Made by a program: the position numbers and the translations under genes | Source of the DNA: Polytrichum commune | Taxonomy: Eukaryota; Streptophyta; Polytrichopsida; Polytrichales; Polytrichaceae | DNA: 64,000 nt | Direction of reading: 5' to 3' | Assembly (NCBI GenBank): GCA_950295325.1 | Contig: OX485807.1 | Coordinates: 4,094,501-4,158,500, forward strand | The notes under the pieces: generated by a model | Told to the model about the DNA's origin: nothing | Databases searched by the model: none | What the model saw: the letters and a program-made list of their open reading frames with translations, nothing else | Shown here: piece by piece, positions 33,031 to 46,008 of the stretch | Layout: every line of letters begins with the position of its first letter | Numbering within the stretch: the stretch's first letter is position 1

Positions 33031-36000
33031 GTAACAATTGATGGTTCTAAGACTGAAACAGACGATCCCTCGGTTGAACCTATTCATAACATTGATGAAC
33101 AAAAAAACTCATATTCTGCATCTTGAATGGGAGAATATTTTTTACCCATGAAAGATGATGATTATGATGATAACATATTAGGACGGCATAATTCACACCC
33201 GATCTATTATATCACCACAACGTCAGAGACTTCAGCCTCTTGCAGTCACCGACTTAAACCAATTATAAAGAAATTTCCACCACCTCCGAAAGAACCGGAT
33301 GAAAAACATTTCCTTGATAATGATTGGGAAGATGCAATGTTTTCTTCTAACACCCCTATCAAGGGTTATGTGTTTAAAGATGTTCATAAAGAAATGAATC
33401 TAGGAACCAAAGAAGCTCCTAAGATCATTAAAGTCCACGAGAAATTATTAAAGACTAAGTAGGAATATTGGTTTAATTTCTTCAAAAGAAATATTGAAGG
33501 TCTTTGCTTGGACTTGTAAAGATTTAAGAGGAGTCTCTCCTGAAGTATGTGAACACAAAATCATACGTGAGGATGGAATTGCTCTAGTAAGGCAATGACA
33601 ATATCGTATGAATCCCAAATATTCATTAATGATCAAATAAGACATAGATAAACTTCTTGAAGCAAGATTCACTTCTACGGCGCCTTCTAGTGAATGAGTA
33701 TCTCCCATTGTTGTAGTTCCTAAGAAAAATGGAAAACTAAGAAAATGTCAAGATTTCCGTAAATTAAACAGTGCCACAAGGAAAAAATACTTTCCTTTAT
33801 CCTTTACTAACACTATGTTAGATGCGGTAGGAGAATATAAATGTTACTAATTCATTGATGGATTTTAGGTTATAACTAAATCCAAAATTTTAAACCACAT
33901 TATACCATATTTGTAAACCACAAACCGGAGTACTTTTATCTACATTGTCAGGCCATTTGGATTACGTAATGGCCCAACCACTCTTCAACATGTCATGACT
34001 GAGGCTTTTCAAGAATACCTTTGTAGATTTATGGAGTAATTTATGGACAATTTTGTTATTTTTGACAATGATGAAAGCTATGATGAATATCTTTAGAAAT
34101 GTTTTGATAAATACATAGAATTTGGTATTTTTTATCAATGCTATTAAGTTAGTTTTTTTATTTCCCTTTAAAAGGTAGTAGGACACATTGTGTATGAACA
34201 AAGAACAAGAACTGCTATCCTTAGCGATTCCTACAACTGTCACAAAAGTTAGAGGATTCCTTAGGCATGCAACATAATATTTTCCAATATGCAGTGATTG
34301 CCATATATTTAACTGAATTACTCAAAAAGAATGATGAAGCTTCAATATGGATTTCTGCATGTACACATGCGATCAATACTTTGAAACGAAAGTTAGTGTT
34401 TGCACCCATACTTATTCCCCCTTAATGGGAAAAATATTTTCATATATATATATATATGACTCTAACTATATAGGGGGCAGTCTTAAGTCAAAATGATGAG
34501 AAACAACAAGATCACCCAATCTATTTTGCTAGTTGCTAGTTGCTAGTTAGTGTAAGCTGAAAGAAATTATAACATGACTGAACGAGAAGCCTTAGGCATG
34601 ATTTTTTCAGTGCAAAAGTTTTGTCACTAGCTTTTGAGAAATAAGTTTATTTTTCATGTGGATCATGATGCATTGAAATACATAATTAATAAACCCCAAG
34701 TGAGTGGACACATAGTACGGTGGGTATTAATTATGTAAGATTCTAACTTCACAGTGGAAGTTAGACCGGGCAAAAATCATGCTCATGTTGATCATCTCTC
34801 AAGACTAAAAGAAGAATATGGTTGTGAAGCCATTGATGATTTTTTTTCCGATGCATAATTATGTTAAATAGATGTCATCCCTCAGGAATATGCAAAATAA
34901 AATAAAATAAAATAAATGCAAAATATTAAATTCCCTACAAATTTCAATGACAAACAAAAACATCGGTTAGATTTTAAAGTAATGCCTTATACTATCATTG
35001 CTGAAACCTATTACAAGAAAAGAAAAGACGGTATTTTATGTCATTGTGTCACCAATTTAGAAATTCCTTTAATTTTGAAAGGTTGTCATGTTAATCCGGT
35101 TGGAGGACATTTTGCAGGAGATGTTATTGCTAGAAAATATTGGAAAGTGGTTATTGGTGGCTTACACTATACTCTAATTGCACAACTTATACTAGACAAT
35201 ATAATTTTTGTCAGAGAATTGGAAAGCCAAGTGACTCTTCTGCACTGCCCTTTACACTCATATTAGCTCTTGCACCATTTGAGAAATGAGAAATTGATTA
35301 TGTTGGACCCATAACCCTCCAAGTCATCATGAGAGATATCGATATATTCTAGTTGTCACAGACTATGTCACTAAATGGGTAGAAGTTGAAGCCACTAGAA
35401 AAGACTATAAACATGTAGAAGCCAAATTCTTGAAGGAAAAAAATTCCAACAAGTTATGGTTGTTCAAAATGAGTTAGTAAGTGATTGTGGAACTCATTTT
35501 GTGAATGATCTACTTAAAGAACTAACAAAATAATATAAAATTAAACATTGTCTCACTTCACCATATCACCCACAAGCTAACGGTCAAATTGAAAAAACTA
35601 ATGGAATTTTGTATAGAATTATCACCAAAACTGTCCAAAATTCTATGACAAATTGGGATAGCAAATTGTTAGATGCGTTGTGGGCTTATCGCACTGCTTA
35701 TAAAGTGACTACTAAATTCACACATTTCCAGTTAGTTTATGGTAGAAAAACTATCCTAGTAGTTGAACTAAAATTGCCCTCGTTACATATAGCCATTAAC
35801 GAAAGGTTAGGTGAGGAAGAATCCCTCCAAGAGAAAATTGCACTATTAGAAAGATTGGATGAAATAAGGAATCAAGCTTATTTAAATATGGCAGCCATTC
35901 AAAAGTGACACAAAACACATTATGACAGCAAAATGAAAAATAAAACATTGATTGCTAATGATTTAATCTTACTTTATGATAGTCATTTTCAAAAAATTCC

Positions 36001-36360
36001 ACGTAAATTTAGATTACATTGGATAAGCCACCTACAAATTAAAAATTTCTCATGACAATGGATCTTTTGAATTAGTGGATTTTGAAGGTACAAGCCTTCC
36101 CACTCATATAAATGGCTATCGTCTTGAAAAATATCGTAAATAACTGAGGGCAGTTACTTAGATCATGGATGGAGGAGCCTTTATATGCCTTTATATTTGG
36201 TGTAAATATAAAAATCTTATTATGCAACTTTTACCTTTTAAGGATTATGACTTTTGAAAATTTTAAAGATTTAATAGGACTTTCCAAAAACAAAGAATTT
36301 AGACAATGGCTAGACTATACTAATATTGACAAATGTCAAGAACCTTACTATTAAGTTGAA
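33031..36360 (+). pseudogene. Ty3/gypsy retrotransposon pol remnant
   Basis: The domain order is that of Ty3/gypsy pol. A linker comes first (33127-33462, with KKFPPPPKEPDEKHFLDNDW). Reverse transcriptase follows, with a KKNGKLRKCQDFR-like block near 33725, VRPFGLRNGPTTLQHVM near 33950 and FMDNFVIFD in place of the usual DD box. RNase H has NYNMTEREALG and FHVDHDALKYIINKP near 34570-34690, then HVDHLSRL. The integrase zinc region has HCVTNLEIPL, LKGCHVNPVGGHFAGDV and KYWKV near 35040-35150. The integrase core tail has NSMTNWDSKLLDALWAYRTA (35640-35700) and THFQLVYGRK. Frames change repeatedly and stops are common. No gag, 5' LTR or primer site was found. Confidence 0.8.
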
Positions 36361-38690
36361 AATGTAAAGCCTAATTAATTTTCCAATTATCTAACTAAAT
36401 GATCAACTAAGTGATTAATTAACTATCTAACTAATTAAGCGCCTAGTCCATCATCTGAACTTGGAAAGAAATTGAACTTTGAAAGGATTTGGATAGGCAA
36501 TTGACTTAATTAGTACAACTAGGCAAACTATATGATGGCAGACGGACTATAAGCTGTCAAATAAGTGGCCAACTAATCACTTTAAGGCCATCATTGAAAA
36601 GTAAATCTTATGTAATTACAGAGCCGCCGCTTTAAGCAACCGCAACCAACATTTATTCTCAAGAAGTTGGAAGCGCCATAGTTTGCTAGACAACAGCAAG
36701 AGAGAGAGACAGTCTGGTAAGTTGCAAAGCGTTCGTGCAGTGTTGAAGGAGTAGTGTTGTTGCAAAATGTCAGGTAGAATTGCACCTCCTTTGTGTTTCC
36801 TATTGTCCTAACGACGCTTTTCTTGGAAAGATTATTGGCTAAGTAAGATGTGTGAAATGTGCGAATTCACAGATGATGGACTAAACGAAGCATGTTCTTG
36901 CGGCCACTGGTGACAAACTATTGACTTGCCAAGTGTGTTGAAAGATACGTTGAGTGGAGAGAAGATGAATGATGGAAGGAAGAGTGTCTTGAGTTGGGAC
37001 TGCTTCCTTGTATGAGAGCCATTGTGAGAAGTAAAGAGAGTCTGGGGAGAACTCAGAGTGGAGGGAGATCTTAGAATGAGTGTCAATTTGACTTCTGCAA
37101 GAGAGTTCCAGAGAAAGAGTCCTTATGGTCGGAGAGAAGACAAGTAATTCAAGTAAGAGTCTTCTGAGAAGAAGGGCGCTAAAGGAGAGGGACTGTTCTT
37201 TGTCCAGGCTATCATCGTGGTTAGAGTCAGTTAGACTCTCCCAAGTTTATCTTTCAGAGTGGAAATGAGTTAGCATTAGTGAAATGAATGTTGGATGTAG
37301 GTATTCTTCATGCACTCTTTTCTGTTAGAAGTAGTTTAGCTATATTGTCATTGTGCACAGAATGTAGAGTAGTCTTTCCGATCATAGACAGAGCGGCATG
37401 GAGTAGAGCGATAGTCCTGCTTTCTTGTTTTCTTACAAGGTACTGTTAATCTGTTGAGGATTGATTCAGTGGTGCATTTGCAACACTTTAATAAAGCTTG
37501 ATATTCTCTCAAGCAATTCCTGTGTCTATTTCCTTTAATGAAAACTAAGGCAAAAAGTCAAGTGAGTCCTTCTTTCTGAGATAGTCGAAAGGAGTGTTGT
37601 GCAGAGTCCATAGCTTGAGCAGAAAAGAAAGAGATGAAGGAAACATATGTGTTCTACATAGGAACAACGAGCGCCAAAAAAGAAATTTCCTATAGCTTGG
37701 GCCCACTACTGCTCTCGTGAAAGAGTTATTTTCTTGAGAGACAATATACTTTTCTGAGTGAGAAAATCTTCAACCTTAAGACATGATCAAAACTTTTTAG
37801 AGAAGAGACACTTCTTCCAAACTTAGGGCCAACTGCTGCCAGACATGCTCTCATTTCCGGATCTCTAATCTTTTCCTCTCTGACGAGTTGAAAGCACGAA
37901 CTTTGGCAAGAATATAGTCTGCTCCCAAAGTAAAAATTGAAGTGAGTTTTTAAGAGAAGATAAGAAAGAAAGAAAAAGAAATAGAGGTCTATTGCCTAAG
38001 TAATAGTGCCTTTTGCAGTACACAAAACTATTGTTGTTGAAAGAAAAAATGAAAGATTTACCATGCAGATCAAGTTGTGAAGAAAAAAGCTCCGAAGTGT
38101 GGCACTTTGTGGATCTGTAATCTGAGAATAAAAGATAGTGCGAACCAGAAAGAATGAAGAACTCAAAAGAATTACCTAAGATTGACGATGGAATTATTTA
38201 CTCAGCATGTGGAATGTGGATTGTTTGCAGGACTGAGTTCTATCGCTAAGATTTCTCTAGTAGACAGTTTCTTCTAAATAGAGGCCTCTGCAGCCTTAGA
38301 AAATGTTAGGTCAGGACAAACAATTTGTCTTGTGACTTAGATCTTTGAGAAACTACGAGTCCTATCCTATCTGTCCTAGGTCAATTGTACGCGAGTTACT
38401 ATCAGCACCATGGAGGTAGAGAAATTTGAAGAAGTGGAGTGTGTCTTACCTATCAAGCCCATGGTCTAACCATGCATCTTATTAACCCTTAAGATGGCCT
38501 GGAGGGCTAATAATGTCAATTTAAAGAAGGCATGAATATTTAATTTATATGTTGGATCCAGGGTATTACCTGAGTAGCCTATTGTGAACAATCCAAACCG
38601 CTCGCGGTTGAATTAAGGCTCAGGGTCTAGTTAAGAAAGAACATTAATTGTTGAAAATTAATTAATATCAATTAATTGCATTGTTAGATG
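36361..38690. other. non-coding; possibly 3' LTR and flank of the gypsy copy
   Basis: This begins right after the pol remnant. It contains TTTAATAAAGCTTG near 37490, a polyadenylation-like signal, and many purine-rich AGAGAGTC-type words, as in an LTR. With no second LTR to compare, the assignment stays open. Confidence 0.3.
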
Positions 38691-40663
38691 ATTAAACAAT
38701 ACACGAAGACGTAGAACGGCGTTGAGCAAATGAAGACGTGAGCGGATAACGGCTTATGCACATGAAGATTGAGCTAATAAAGGCCGTTGAATTAAGAGAG
38801 CGGTGAACGAAGACCGTTCGATTTAAGGGTTTAGAAAAGGATATGTAGGGTGGAGTCTGCCATAAATGTTTACCGTCTAATTTGATACAGTTAAATCTAT
38901 GACTGGTAAGGCTTCGTGGTTGGAAGAGAGTATTCACAAAAGTATTTTCAAAATGTTTTGTTGATACCCTATATTACTTTTCTTAAATATAATTTTAAGG
39001 TTCAAAGAATAAACATGACCTTATATTTTGTCTCACGTGGATTAAAATATGAGGAGTGACATATGTTGTTTTATTTACTCAACCAATGTATTTGGAATTC
39101 TTGATTTTACCTTGCTTATTAACATGCTTCAAGTTCAAAGAGGAATTGGCAATGTAATTAAGTGGATCTCCAAGTACACCAGAGTATTTGCAACAATCAA
39201 CAAGTTGCAAAGCACAATCAACTAATAATAATTAATTAGTTGCTTGAAATATTCTTCCACACTGTTGAAATCCCCAGAACTTCACTATGACATCTTTCTT
39301 TCAATCGAAAGGTTGAGCCTGAACAAATTACTAATCTAAGGGATTCCCAATCTAAAATTTTTCCAGCCCCTACAATCCAGGGGGGGTAGTATATGGAACT
39401 GAAAGCATAGGGGATGGGTCTCGTCGAATGTCTCGACAACAACACTCTTACACAACTATAGGTGGAAGCGAAGCATTGGTACATACAAATATCCATACGT
39501 CTGAAACAAATTGAGGTATGAAACTGGCAGGGCCTCGGTGTGGTTTTAATCTCCTTCAATTCCATGTATTTTGGTAAGCTGTGAAATATTATGGGAAACA
39601 TAGTCCACCTTAAGAGAATTCCCCCAACACATTCCAATGCACGTGAGCCGAAATTACACTCATTAAATCATCAAATTGCAATGGGGCAGGCCAACGAAGC
39701 ATCACAATCATTATGTATCTTCACCATTTGTTTGCCTTATCCTGTGTCTATAGATTACTACAAACTAACATCAAAATTTTTGGAAACTAGATAGCTACAC
39801 ATCGGGTGAAATATAATATTTGTCATCGTTTGATTTTGGGTCATTGCGTGCTTTGGATGGATGATTTGTATGTTCCATACTCAGCACCCTGTTGGCATGA
39901 ATGACATACTTGAAGGACGACTGTCAAGAATTGGATGTTTTACTTTGAGTTCTGGAAGAATAATGCTTTGAGCTTTCTAATGTGAACTTGCCAAAATTGA
40001 GACCGAGTTTGCCTCCAAGCTGGGTCTTCGTGATGGAGAAGGGACTTGCAATGGGTGGAATTGTGAAGCCGCCCCTAGTGAGAACTTGAGAAACATGAAC
40101 TTGAATTCCAGATTTGCACGTGAAGACCTTTCCCCCTAGGACCAGAATCAGAGACTGTGTGATTTAGTGCTTGTGAATTCATGTGCCGAACAAATCTAAA
40201 TTCTGAAGCAAGCGGCTGGTTGAGTTGTTTACGTGATGTTAGTGCCACACTGTTTCTTTTCCAAGCTCTGAACCGGGTGCATCCAGCTGTACATAGATTG
40301 AACAGGTGGAGTGGATCAGCAAGACCCCAAAAATATCCTCTGCAGGTAACAAAAACGAATGCTTTCCCATAACCTTGTCCGGTATGGAGTGGAATTGATC
40401 ATCAGAATGCACGACTGCACACGAATCATTCATTTTTTTCTCATTGTGAGGGAGAGGGATCCAATGTGTAGCGGCAATAATCATTGCATACATAATGAAA
40501 TTCACGGCATAAGAGTCAGTCGAACATACATTATAAATTATACACGCACATTGCGAAATCAACGGTATGTATCATGGGTACCGATTACGCTTATTTACGT
40601 ACAAGAGCAGCGCTTCCAGGCTGTTGATATCTATTAGCCCACTGAACTCCCGCTTGGAACGAT
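38691..40663. other. intergenic DNA, no gene supported
   Basis: No domain, RNA or repeat could be assigned. Short frames on both strands (for example 39236-39637 minus and 40239-40562 minus) lack recognisable features. The nearest part may include the 3' UTR of the minus-strand gene ending at 40664. Confidence 0.4.
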
Positions 40664-41233
40664 CTAGTTGACCGCATGATGCTGAGTCTCGGCATTGCCC
40701 GAGGGGGCCTCGAAGGTCAGCAGGTTGTTGTTCTTGATTCTGATGGTAACCCAAGCACCCTCGTCCTCGGACTCTAACATGAACATTTTGAAACCACTGA
40801 CCTTTTCGGTGTTCATCACTTTCTTCATGAAGAGGCCTACAGCGGCCGCAGCAACAGCGGCCCCCGGTGGGCCAAGGATTTCACCCCCAATGGCTGTAGC
40901 TGCAGCTTCAGCTATTGCAAGTGTAAGATTTTCTTGAATCAAGTCGAGAAGCTCCGTCAAATTGTGAGGGGTGGTCATGTGAATCTTTGCGTCGTCGGCA
41001 GTCACCCATGACACCAGCCACCAGTCCACGCCGGTTGTTAAGAAGCCTGTATGGTAGTCAACAATCATGCTGCCACCGGCATCGTCAGTCGACCCGACGG
41101 CTAAGCCTTTGGGGAATTTGAGCTCGTTCGTGTAAACGTCACTGTACTTGTGTGCGATGACGATGCTGTTGGGTTCAATGCGTTGCCCACTCTCATTGAC
41201 AATGCGCACCTTGGCCTGACGGTGTGTAACCAT
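40664..41233 (-). CDS. PUD1/2-like (Up-regulated in Daf-2 domain) protein
   Basis: Single-exon frame of 189 residues. I start at the second ATG (41233-41231, MVTHRQAKVRIVNESG) because family members begin there; the frame is open for 19 more codons upstream. AHKYSDVYTNELKF and DYHTGFLTTGVDWWLVSW are the blocks that recall the PUD1_2 family, small beta-sandwich proteins known from nematodes and found in fungi and some plants, with no settled biochemical role. Residues about 100-130 are an Ala/Gly-rich segment (AIAEAAATAIGGEI, AAVAAAAVGLF) that may be a helix or membrane-interacting. The C-terminal third is again beta-rich (GAWVTIRIKNNNLLTFEA). There is no signal peptide. A TATA box lies at 41582-41576. 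The local GC content is higher than in the surroundings. The gene looks intact. Confidence 0.65.
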   Translation of the reverse strand: MVTHRQAKVRIVNESGQRIEPNSIVIAHKYSDVYTNELKFPKGLAVGSTDDAGGSMIVDYHTGFLTTGVDWWLVSWVTADDAKIHMTTPHNLTELLDLIQENLTLAIAEAAATAIGGEILGPPGAAVAAAAVGLFMKKVMNTEKVSGFKMFMLESEDEGAWVTIRIKNNNLLTFEAPSGNAETQHHAVN

Positions 41234-41575
41234 TTTGAATGAGATTCCGGATGCGGGATGCGTCAAGACAGCACAGCAGGGAGACAACACCTCGATCCCA
41301 CCAGGACACTAGTAGAGAGACCGTCGATTCGCACTACCAGGAACAAATGGGTCTCGGTGGTGGGGTCTCTCCTGAAAACGAAATCGACGATGCACCGAAG
41401 AGGCGCTCGAAGAACCCACGACTAGATCGAGTGAGAAGTGGCGTCGTCGTCTGACTCAAGTTCACTGTGAGAAACGTTACTGTATGCCTACAGCGGGAGC
41501 GGAGTAGAGAAACAGCTCGTGCTCAATACAAGGGAAGGGGAGGGAGGTGAGAAGTCCAGGCGCTCTACAACCCGA

Positions 41576-41582
41576 TTATATA
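41576..41582 (-). promoter_or_regulatory. TATA box of the PUD-like gene
   Basis: TATATAA on the minus strand, about 343 bp before the chosen ATG, in otherwise GC-rich DNA. No intron is evident between them, so the leader would be about 300 nt. Confidence 0.45.
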
Positions 41583-41930
41583 CCTTTGTGGTTGCAAGAT
41601 GAGCGGCCACGATCACGAGGAGGAGTGGTGCAGAAGACTCCTCTGGTAGACATCCTCTGTCTGTATTCCCGATTCCTTAGGAGGCATGACGCCCATGTAC
41701 ACTACAAGTAAACATGGGTCTAAATGACCCGCTTTCAAATTTAGGCATTTCAAGTACATGAGTCGATAAGAGCATCTCCACTACACGATGCACACGTCAA
41801 ATAACGTATAATATAATATTGTATACCTATGGGGATCCTTTCATCTTGGGCGAGGCAGCTCATCATGAGTCAAGGTCCACCAAAGCCTAGGCATGCCTCC
41901 GTCATACTTAGGAAGTAATCACTAAGGCAC

Positions 41931-42238
41931 CCCGGGCTACATCACATTTTCATTCGGCTGGGCCCCGCCCCTCCCACGCTTCTTCCACTGTCCGGTCTTC
42001 CTGTGCACACCTGCGTGGAAACTCTTCCTCGTTGGGAACCAATGTGACAATACCCGGTCACTAAAGTCATTAGGCCCCTTTGGCATGTGAAGGAACTCCA
42101 TCACTTAACTTGGGAATCGTCACATCGGTTCCCAACGAGGAAAAGCTCCCACGCAAGTGCGGGCAGGAAGACCGGGCAGTGAAGGAGGCGTGGGAGGGGC
42201 GAGGTCCAGCCGAACGATGATGTGATCTAGCCTGGGGC
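41931..42238. repeat. long hairpin with about 118-bp arms
   Basis: Arms at 41931-42048 and 42119-42238, separated by about 70 bp, are inverted copies: TTCGGCTGGGCCCCGCCCC pairs with the complement of GGGGCGAGGTCCAGCCGAA, and CCTCGTTGGGAACCAATGTG with the complement of CACATCGGTTCCCAACGAGG. Mismatches are scattered. No ends typical of a known transposon superfamily were found. It may be a foldback MITE or a source of small RNAs, since a transcript from either strand would form a long imperfect hairpin. Confidence 0.7.
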
Positions 42239-45200
42239 CAATAAGAGAACGACACCTATTATCTGACACGGGACAAAGTAGGATATCAAAGTAATTTCTT
42301 GGCGGGGCGGAGGAGGGCTGCTATATGACCCATTCATGGCGGGGGAAGGTCCTAAGTAAACCTGGGCCAATTCTAAATTATGGGGGTGGAGGGGCGGCCA
42401 CTGATAGGACTCACTTTATGCTGGTACCACCACCTAAGAACCCGGGATGCCCCATTTATGACGTTGGCATAAATCTTGCTTCAGGTGAAAGATTCCCACT
42501 TGAGAGTGATATTAATAATAATGTCAATTGCAATTGCACAACAACTTTATACACGATTCCCTGTGCGAATTGTTGTATAAGTTCTTGTGCATTTAGGATC
42601 ATTCACCGGGTATTCTTATCGATTTCCCTCCAAATGGTCAAGCAATGTAATTGTGTATGAAGTTGTTGTGTATGTAATCTGAATGAAATATCCTTTTGCA
42701 ATCAGAGGCTTAGAATTAGTTTTTACGTTACATGGAATGTAGCTCTAGTAATATACATCTTTGTGCCGCATCATTTTATACAAATAGAGATTATGCACGG
42801 GGGAGTCACTTTACATATTTTTCAAGAACCACATGAGCTAACAAGGTATTTAGAAGCAACCAAAAAAATGAATTCAATTCTCTTCCTATAATTAGCAATA
42901 TTCTTATTTTGATTCATGTAACCCATTTTTCTCACCCTACGTTAATGTAATTAAAATTTAAAAATTCAAATATTCAAAAAATATATAGAGGGAAATATGT
43001 ATATATGAATGGAAAAAATAATGCGTACAATAGCCTTCCACATTATACAAGGATTTATAGAAATGGAGAGAAGTCCCTATAATATGTGCAGGGGTAGGTT
43101 TCTTCGGACTTCACATAGGATTCTTTGGGCTTCAAGGGCTTGGACATCAACATCAAGAACCAAGCCCAACACTCGGCATGCAGAAAATGGATTTGTGATG
43201 AAGGCAACAAACATGAGCTAGATTCAACACCAAAGGTTAACCAAATTCAACAACCGTTGAGGTTCTTATCTAAGACTTACAACATGTGATGGCAACTCCA
43301 ACTTTCCTTAACACATCTGGACCCTTCCTTCGGCAACCTCACCTCACGACATGGAAAAAGAAGTGGAGAGGGGTTAGAACTATTTTTTAGTATACTCGGA
43401 GGCTTTAACATGGCCGGATGAGGTCCGGTTGATGACCTTGGGATTAAGATTAACTAAGCTTTCATCTATGTAGGTTGGCATGTGAGAATATTTCACCACC
43501 CTCATACCATACAACTAAATCCATGTTTATATATTTTACTTTTTGAAATATTGTATTTAAAGTATTTTATAATTCAATAACATCAACTTAGGCCTCGAAA
43601 TGTCATGAGTTTATATATTTATCATTAAATTACATGATGTTTTGAATCAAAGGTAAAAAAAGAACTAATCTTGTGTTTATTAACATGTGTTAAAAGTAGA
43701 GTGATTTAGACATTATTGTGACTTTTTACGTCATTTTCAAAAATATAGGAAATATTTTATTTAAAAATTGAAATGGAGCCCTTGCACCATCATGAACAGA
43801 GACTGACGAGTTGCCAAGTGTTTCGCCTTGTTGTAACTGAACTCCACCAACCCCAACCTTTCAACCTATTATCGTTGGTCCGTGCTCACATAATTCCTCA
43901 AATATTGGCCCAACACCGAATTTACCCTTTCGGTTTGGCCATTGGTTAGGGATTTAAATGTGGTGCTCGTTTTGAATGTTGCCTCGGGGGGGGGGGGGGG
44001 CAGGGGGGTTGACTCAGTAGCAACCTTTGTATATCACGTGCGGCAAAGGGGTATTATTGTATGGGGTATTTTGATGACTAAGACTAAGTAAATGGTCCTT
44101 ATTATTACTTAACTTTTTAATTAATGGTACTTTATGCCCAATAATTTCAAATTTTGGAAATAAATTAAGATTTTATTTTTTTGTTAAACGTTGTGATATC
44201 AATTTCCAATTATTTGAAAAAAACACCCCAATATCACACTTGTACTACACCTATGCGAAATTGCTCAAGTTAACAAAACTAGGTTTGTCTTCTCTAGTCT
44301 AGAGTGACAAGATAAGACCCACATACCATAGAGGAATTGATCGCATAAAAGAAGAAACATTACTATCCTCTCTAAGATAAGTGGACCCAATTCAGTCACT
44401 CATCTTAAATGGACACCTATATTTGAGTGGTGTGTGATAAGGTGTGGATCTAAGAATGGACACCAAAAATACGTGTGTTAAGAAGACATTGGACTATGTG
44501 CTCAAACAGATTGACCATTCTAGACTCAATATCAACAAAATGGGGGTGAGGGACCTACAATTATCATCATTTTATGAGATTCAGAATCTTCACTTTATTA
44601 ATTAAATTCTGATATGAACTTCAAAAACCATGAGGAAAATGGCTATAACATGATTCAATTTTGCTCACCATCTTGCACTATTTCATGTTTCATATCCCAT
44701 GAGGAGTGGGTGCAGTGCTAAAAATGTCTCTTTCAGAGCTGTTGTCCATGTGTAGTTGTTATCACAATATGTTCTCTTATGTATCGTTTTCTTAAAAAGT
44801 TGGCTGAAGATAGAATCTAAAAAAAGTAGCTAGAATGTGATGTTTGGAGATTCATGTTTGTATAGGTAGTCAACCAAACACAGTGTTTATGAATACTTCA
44901 CACCCTGCCATTTCAACTATTTACAGGAATTCTTTTTGAGTGTTCGACCCATCTGTGCAAGAGATCACAACTACCCACAAAACAAACAGTGACAAAATTT
45001 CATCTAATTCAATTTGTCAAGAACACACAGTACTGCAACCACCAATCCAAGCCAGTCCCAAAATAAATTTACTTTAAAACACTCCAATTTCAAACACCAA
45101 CCACAACTTTTACTTTTACTTATGCTTTTGGTTCAGTTAGACTGTTTCTTTTACTTTTTACTGTTATCGTAATGCACACTATGTCAAAATACTTAAATTT

Positions 45201-45289
45201 CCTATTCAGATGAGAGTCATCACTTTGTAAACAGACTTATAAATCTCTGACTTCTCTTTTAATTTTTATTTTGAAGTGCAACACTTCCA
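42239..45289. other. intergenic DNA with a dispersed repeat
   Basis: No gene is supported. 44395-44730 is the second copy of the repeat seen at 22680-23040. A G-homopolymer lies at about 43986-44001. The frame at 42325-42660 has no recognisable features. Confidence 0.4.
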
Positions 45290-45296
45290 TATAAAT
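45290..45296 (+). promoter_or_regulatory. TATA-like box before the 45429 gene
   Basis: TATAAAT within CCATATAAATC, about 139 bp before the ATG at 45429. A transcript starting about 30 bp downstream would have a leader of roughly 105 nt. Confidence 0.45.
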
Positions 45297-45428
45297 CAAC
45301 CAGTCCAAGTTGAAATGAGATTCTACAGTTGAGGAGGAACGCCGAGAGCAGAGTCGCGACTCCAAAAGCAAAGCATTCCTCAAGGAGTTGAGCTTCAAAA
45401 CTTGGCATTATAATTTGTTTTCTTCAAC

Positions 45429-45785
45429 ATGGTTGGAACTAAGTTGGAGCGTGTTGTAAGGATGTTGGAGCATTGTGGTGTAAGCATCCGGCCACCACAA
45501 CGACATTGTATCATGTTCTTCAAAGGCTTCCATATTTGTGAAACCCATGAAGAATTGAAGGCGGTGATGCAGCTTCTTGGGTGGCACGTTCTATCCATCC
45601 CAGAAGATGGAAAATGGGTGCGCTACTTCAAGGGAGGAGATGTATGTCAAGCACCTACAATTGCCAAATTGCCTGCAGGCTCCTTCCCCAATTACTCCAG
45701 ACGTCACATCACGAACTTTGTTAAAATTGTGAACCAACATGAGAATGACACGGTTTTGTGTTGTTGGTCAATTGCATCAACTTAA
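45429..45785 (+). CDS. small unknown protein, 118 residues
   Basis: The product is a compact protein, MVGTKLERVVRMLEHCG to WSIAST, with a balanced composition, four Cys, several His and Trp, and alternating helix/strand wording (THEELKAVMQLLGWHVL, KWVRYFKGGDVC). There is no signal peptide, transmembrane segment or family that I recognise. The start is the first ATG after the TATA-like box at 45290. The ATG context is CAACATGG, with A at -3 and G at +4. A polyadenylation signal AATAAA lies at 45903-45908, 118 bp after the stop. Promoter, good start context and poly(A) signal together make this a likely real single-exon gene, although its size alone would not prove it. Confidence 0.5.
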   Translation: MVGTKLERVVRMLEHCGVSIRPPQRHCIMFFKGFHICETHEELKAVMQLLGWHVLSIPEDGKWVRYFKGGDVCQAPTIAKLPAGSFPNYSRRHITNFVKIVNQHENDTVLCCWSIAST

Positions 45786-45902
45786 AGGATGAGCTTCGTT
45801 TAGGGATGTTACCTTAAATTAAGGATATAATTTTTTTTAAGTTTCTTAGGAAAGATGCTCAACTAAGACACTGTTTGAATATTGTGCATCAAGATTTTTG
45901 TC

Positions 45903-45908
45903 AATAAA
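45903..45908 (+). terminator. polyadenylation signal of the 45429 gene
   Basis: AATAAA, followed by T-rich DNA, 118 bp after the stop codon. Confidence 0.45.
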
Positions 45909-46008
45909 ATTGTAAACACCACAAATTTTCTACTTTGCAATAATTTTCATTGTTGCACATGATTGATATCAAGATTTAGCATTGTTGTCATGCTCCATGG
46001 TAGACTAA

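Noticed and set aside
36361-38690. A definite 3' LTR for the gypsy remnant
   Set aside because: No second LTR copy, primer site or TG...CA pair could be matched, so only a tentative note is given.
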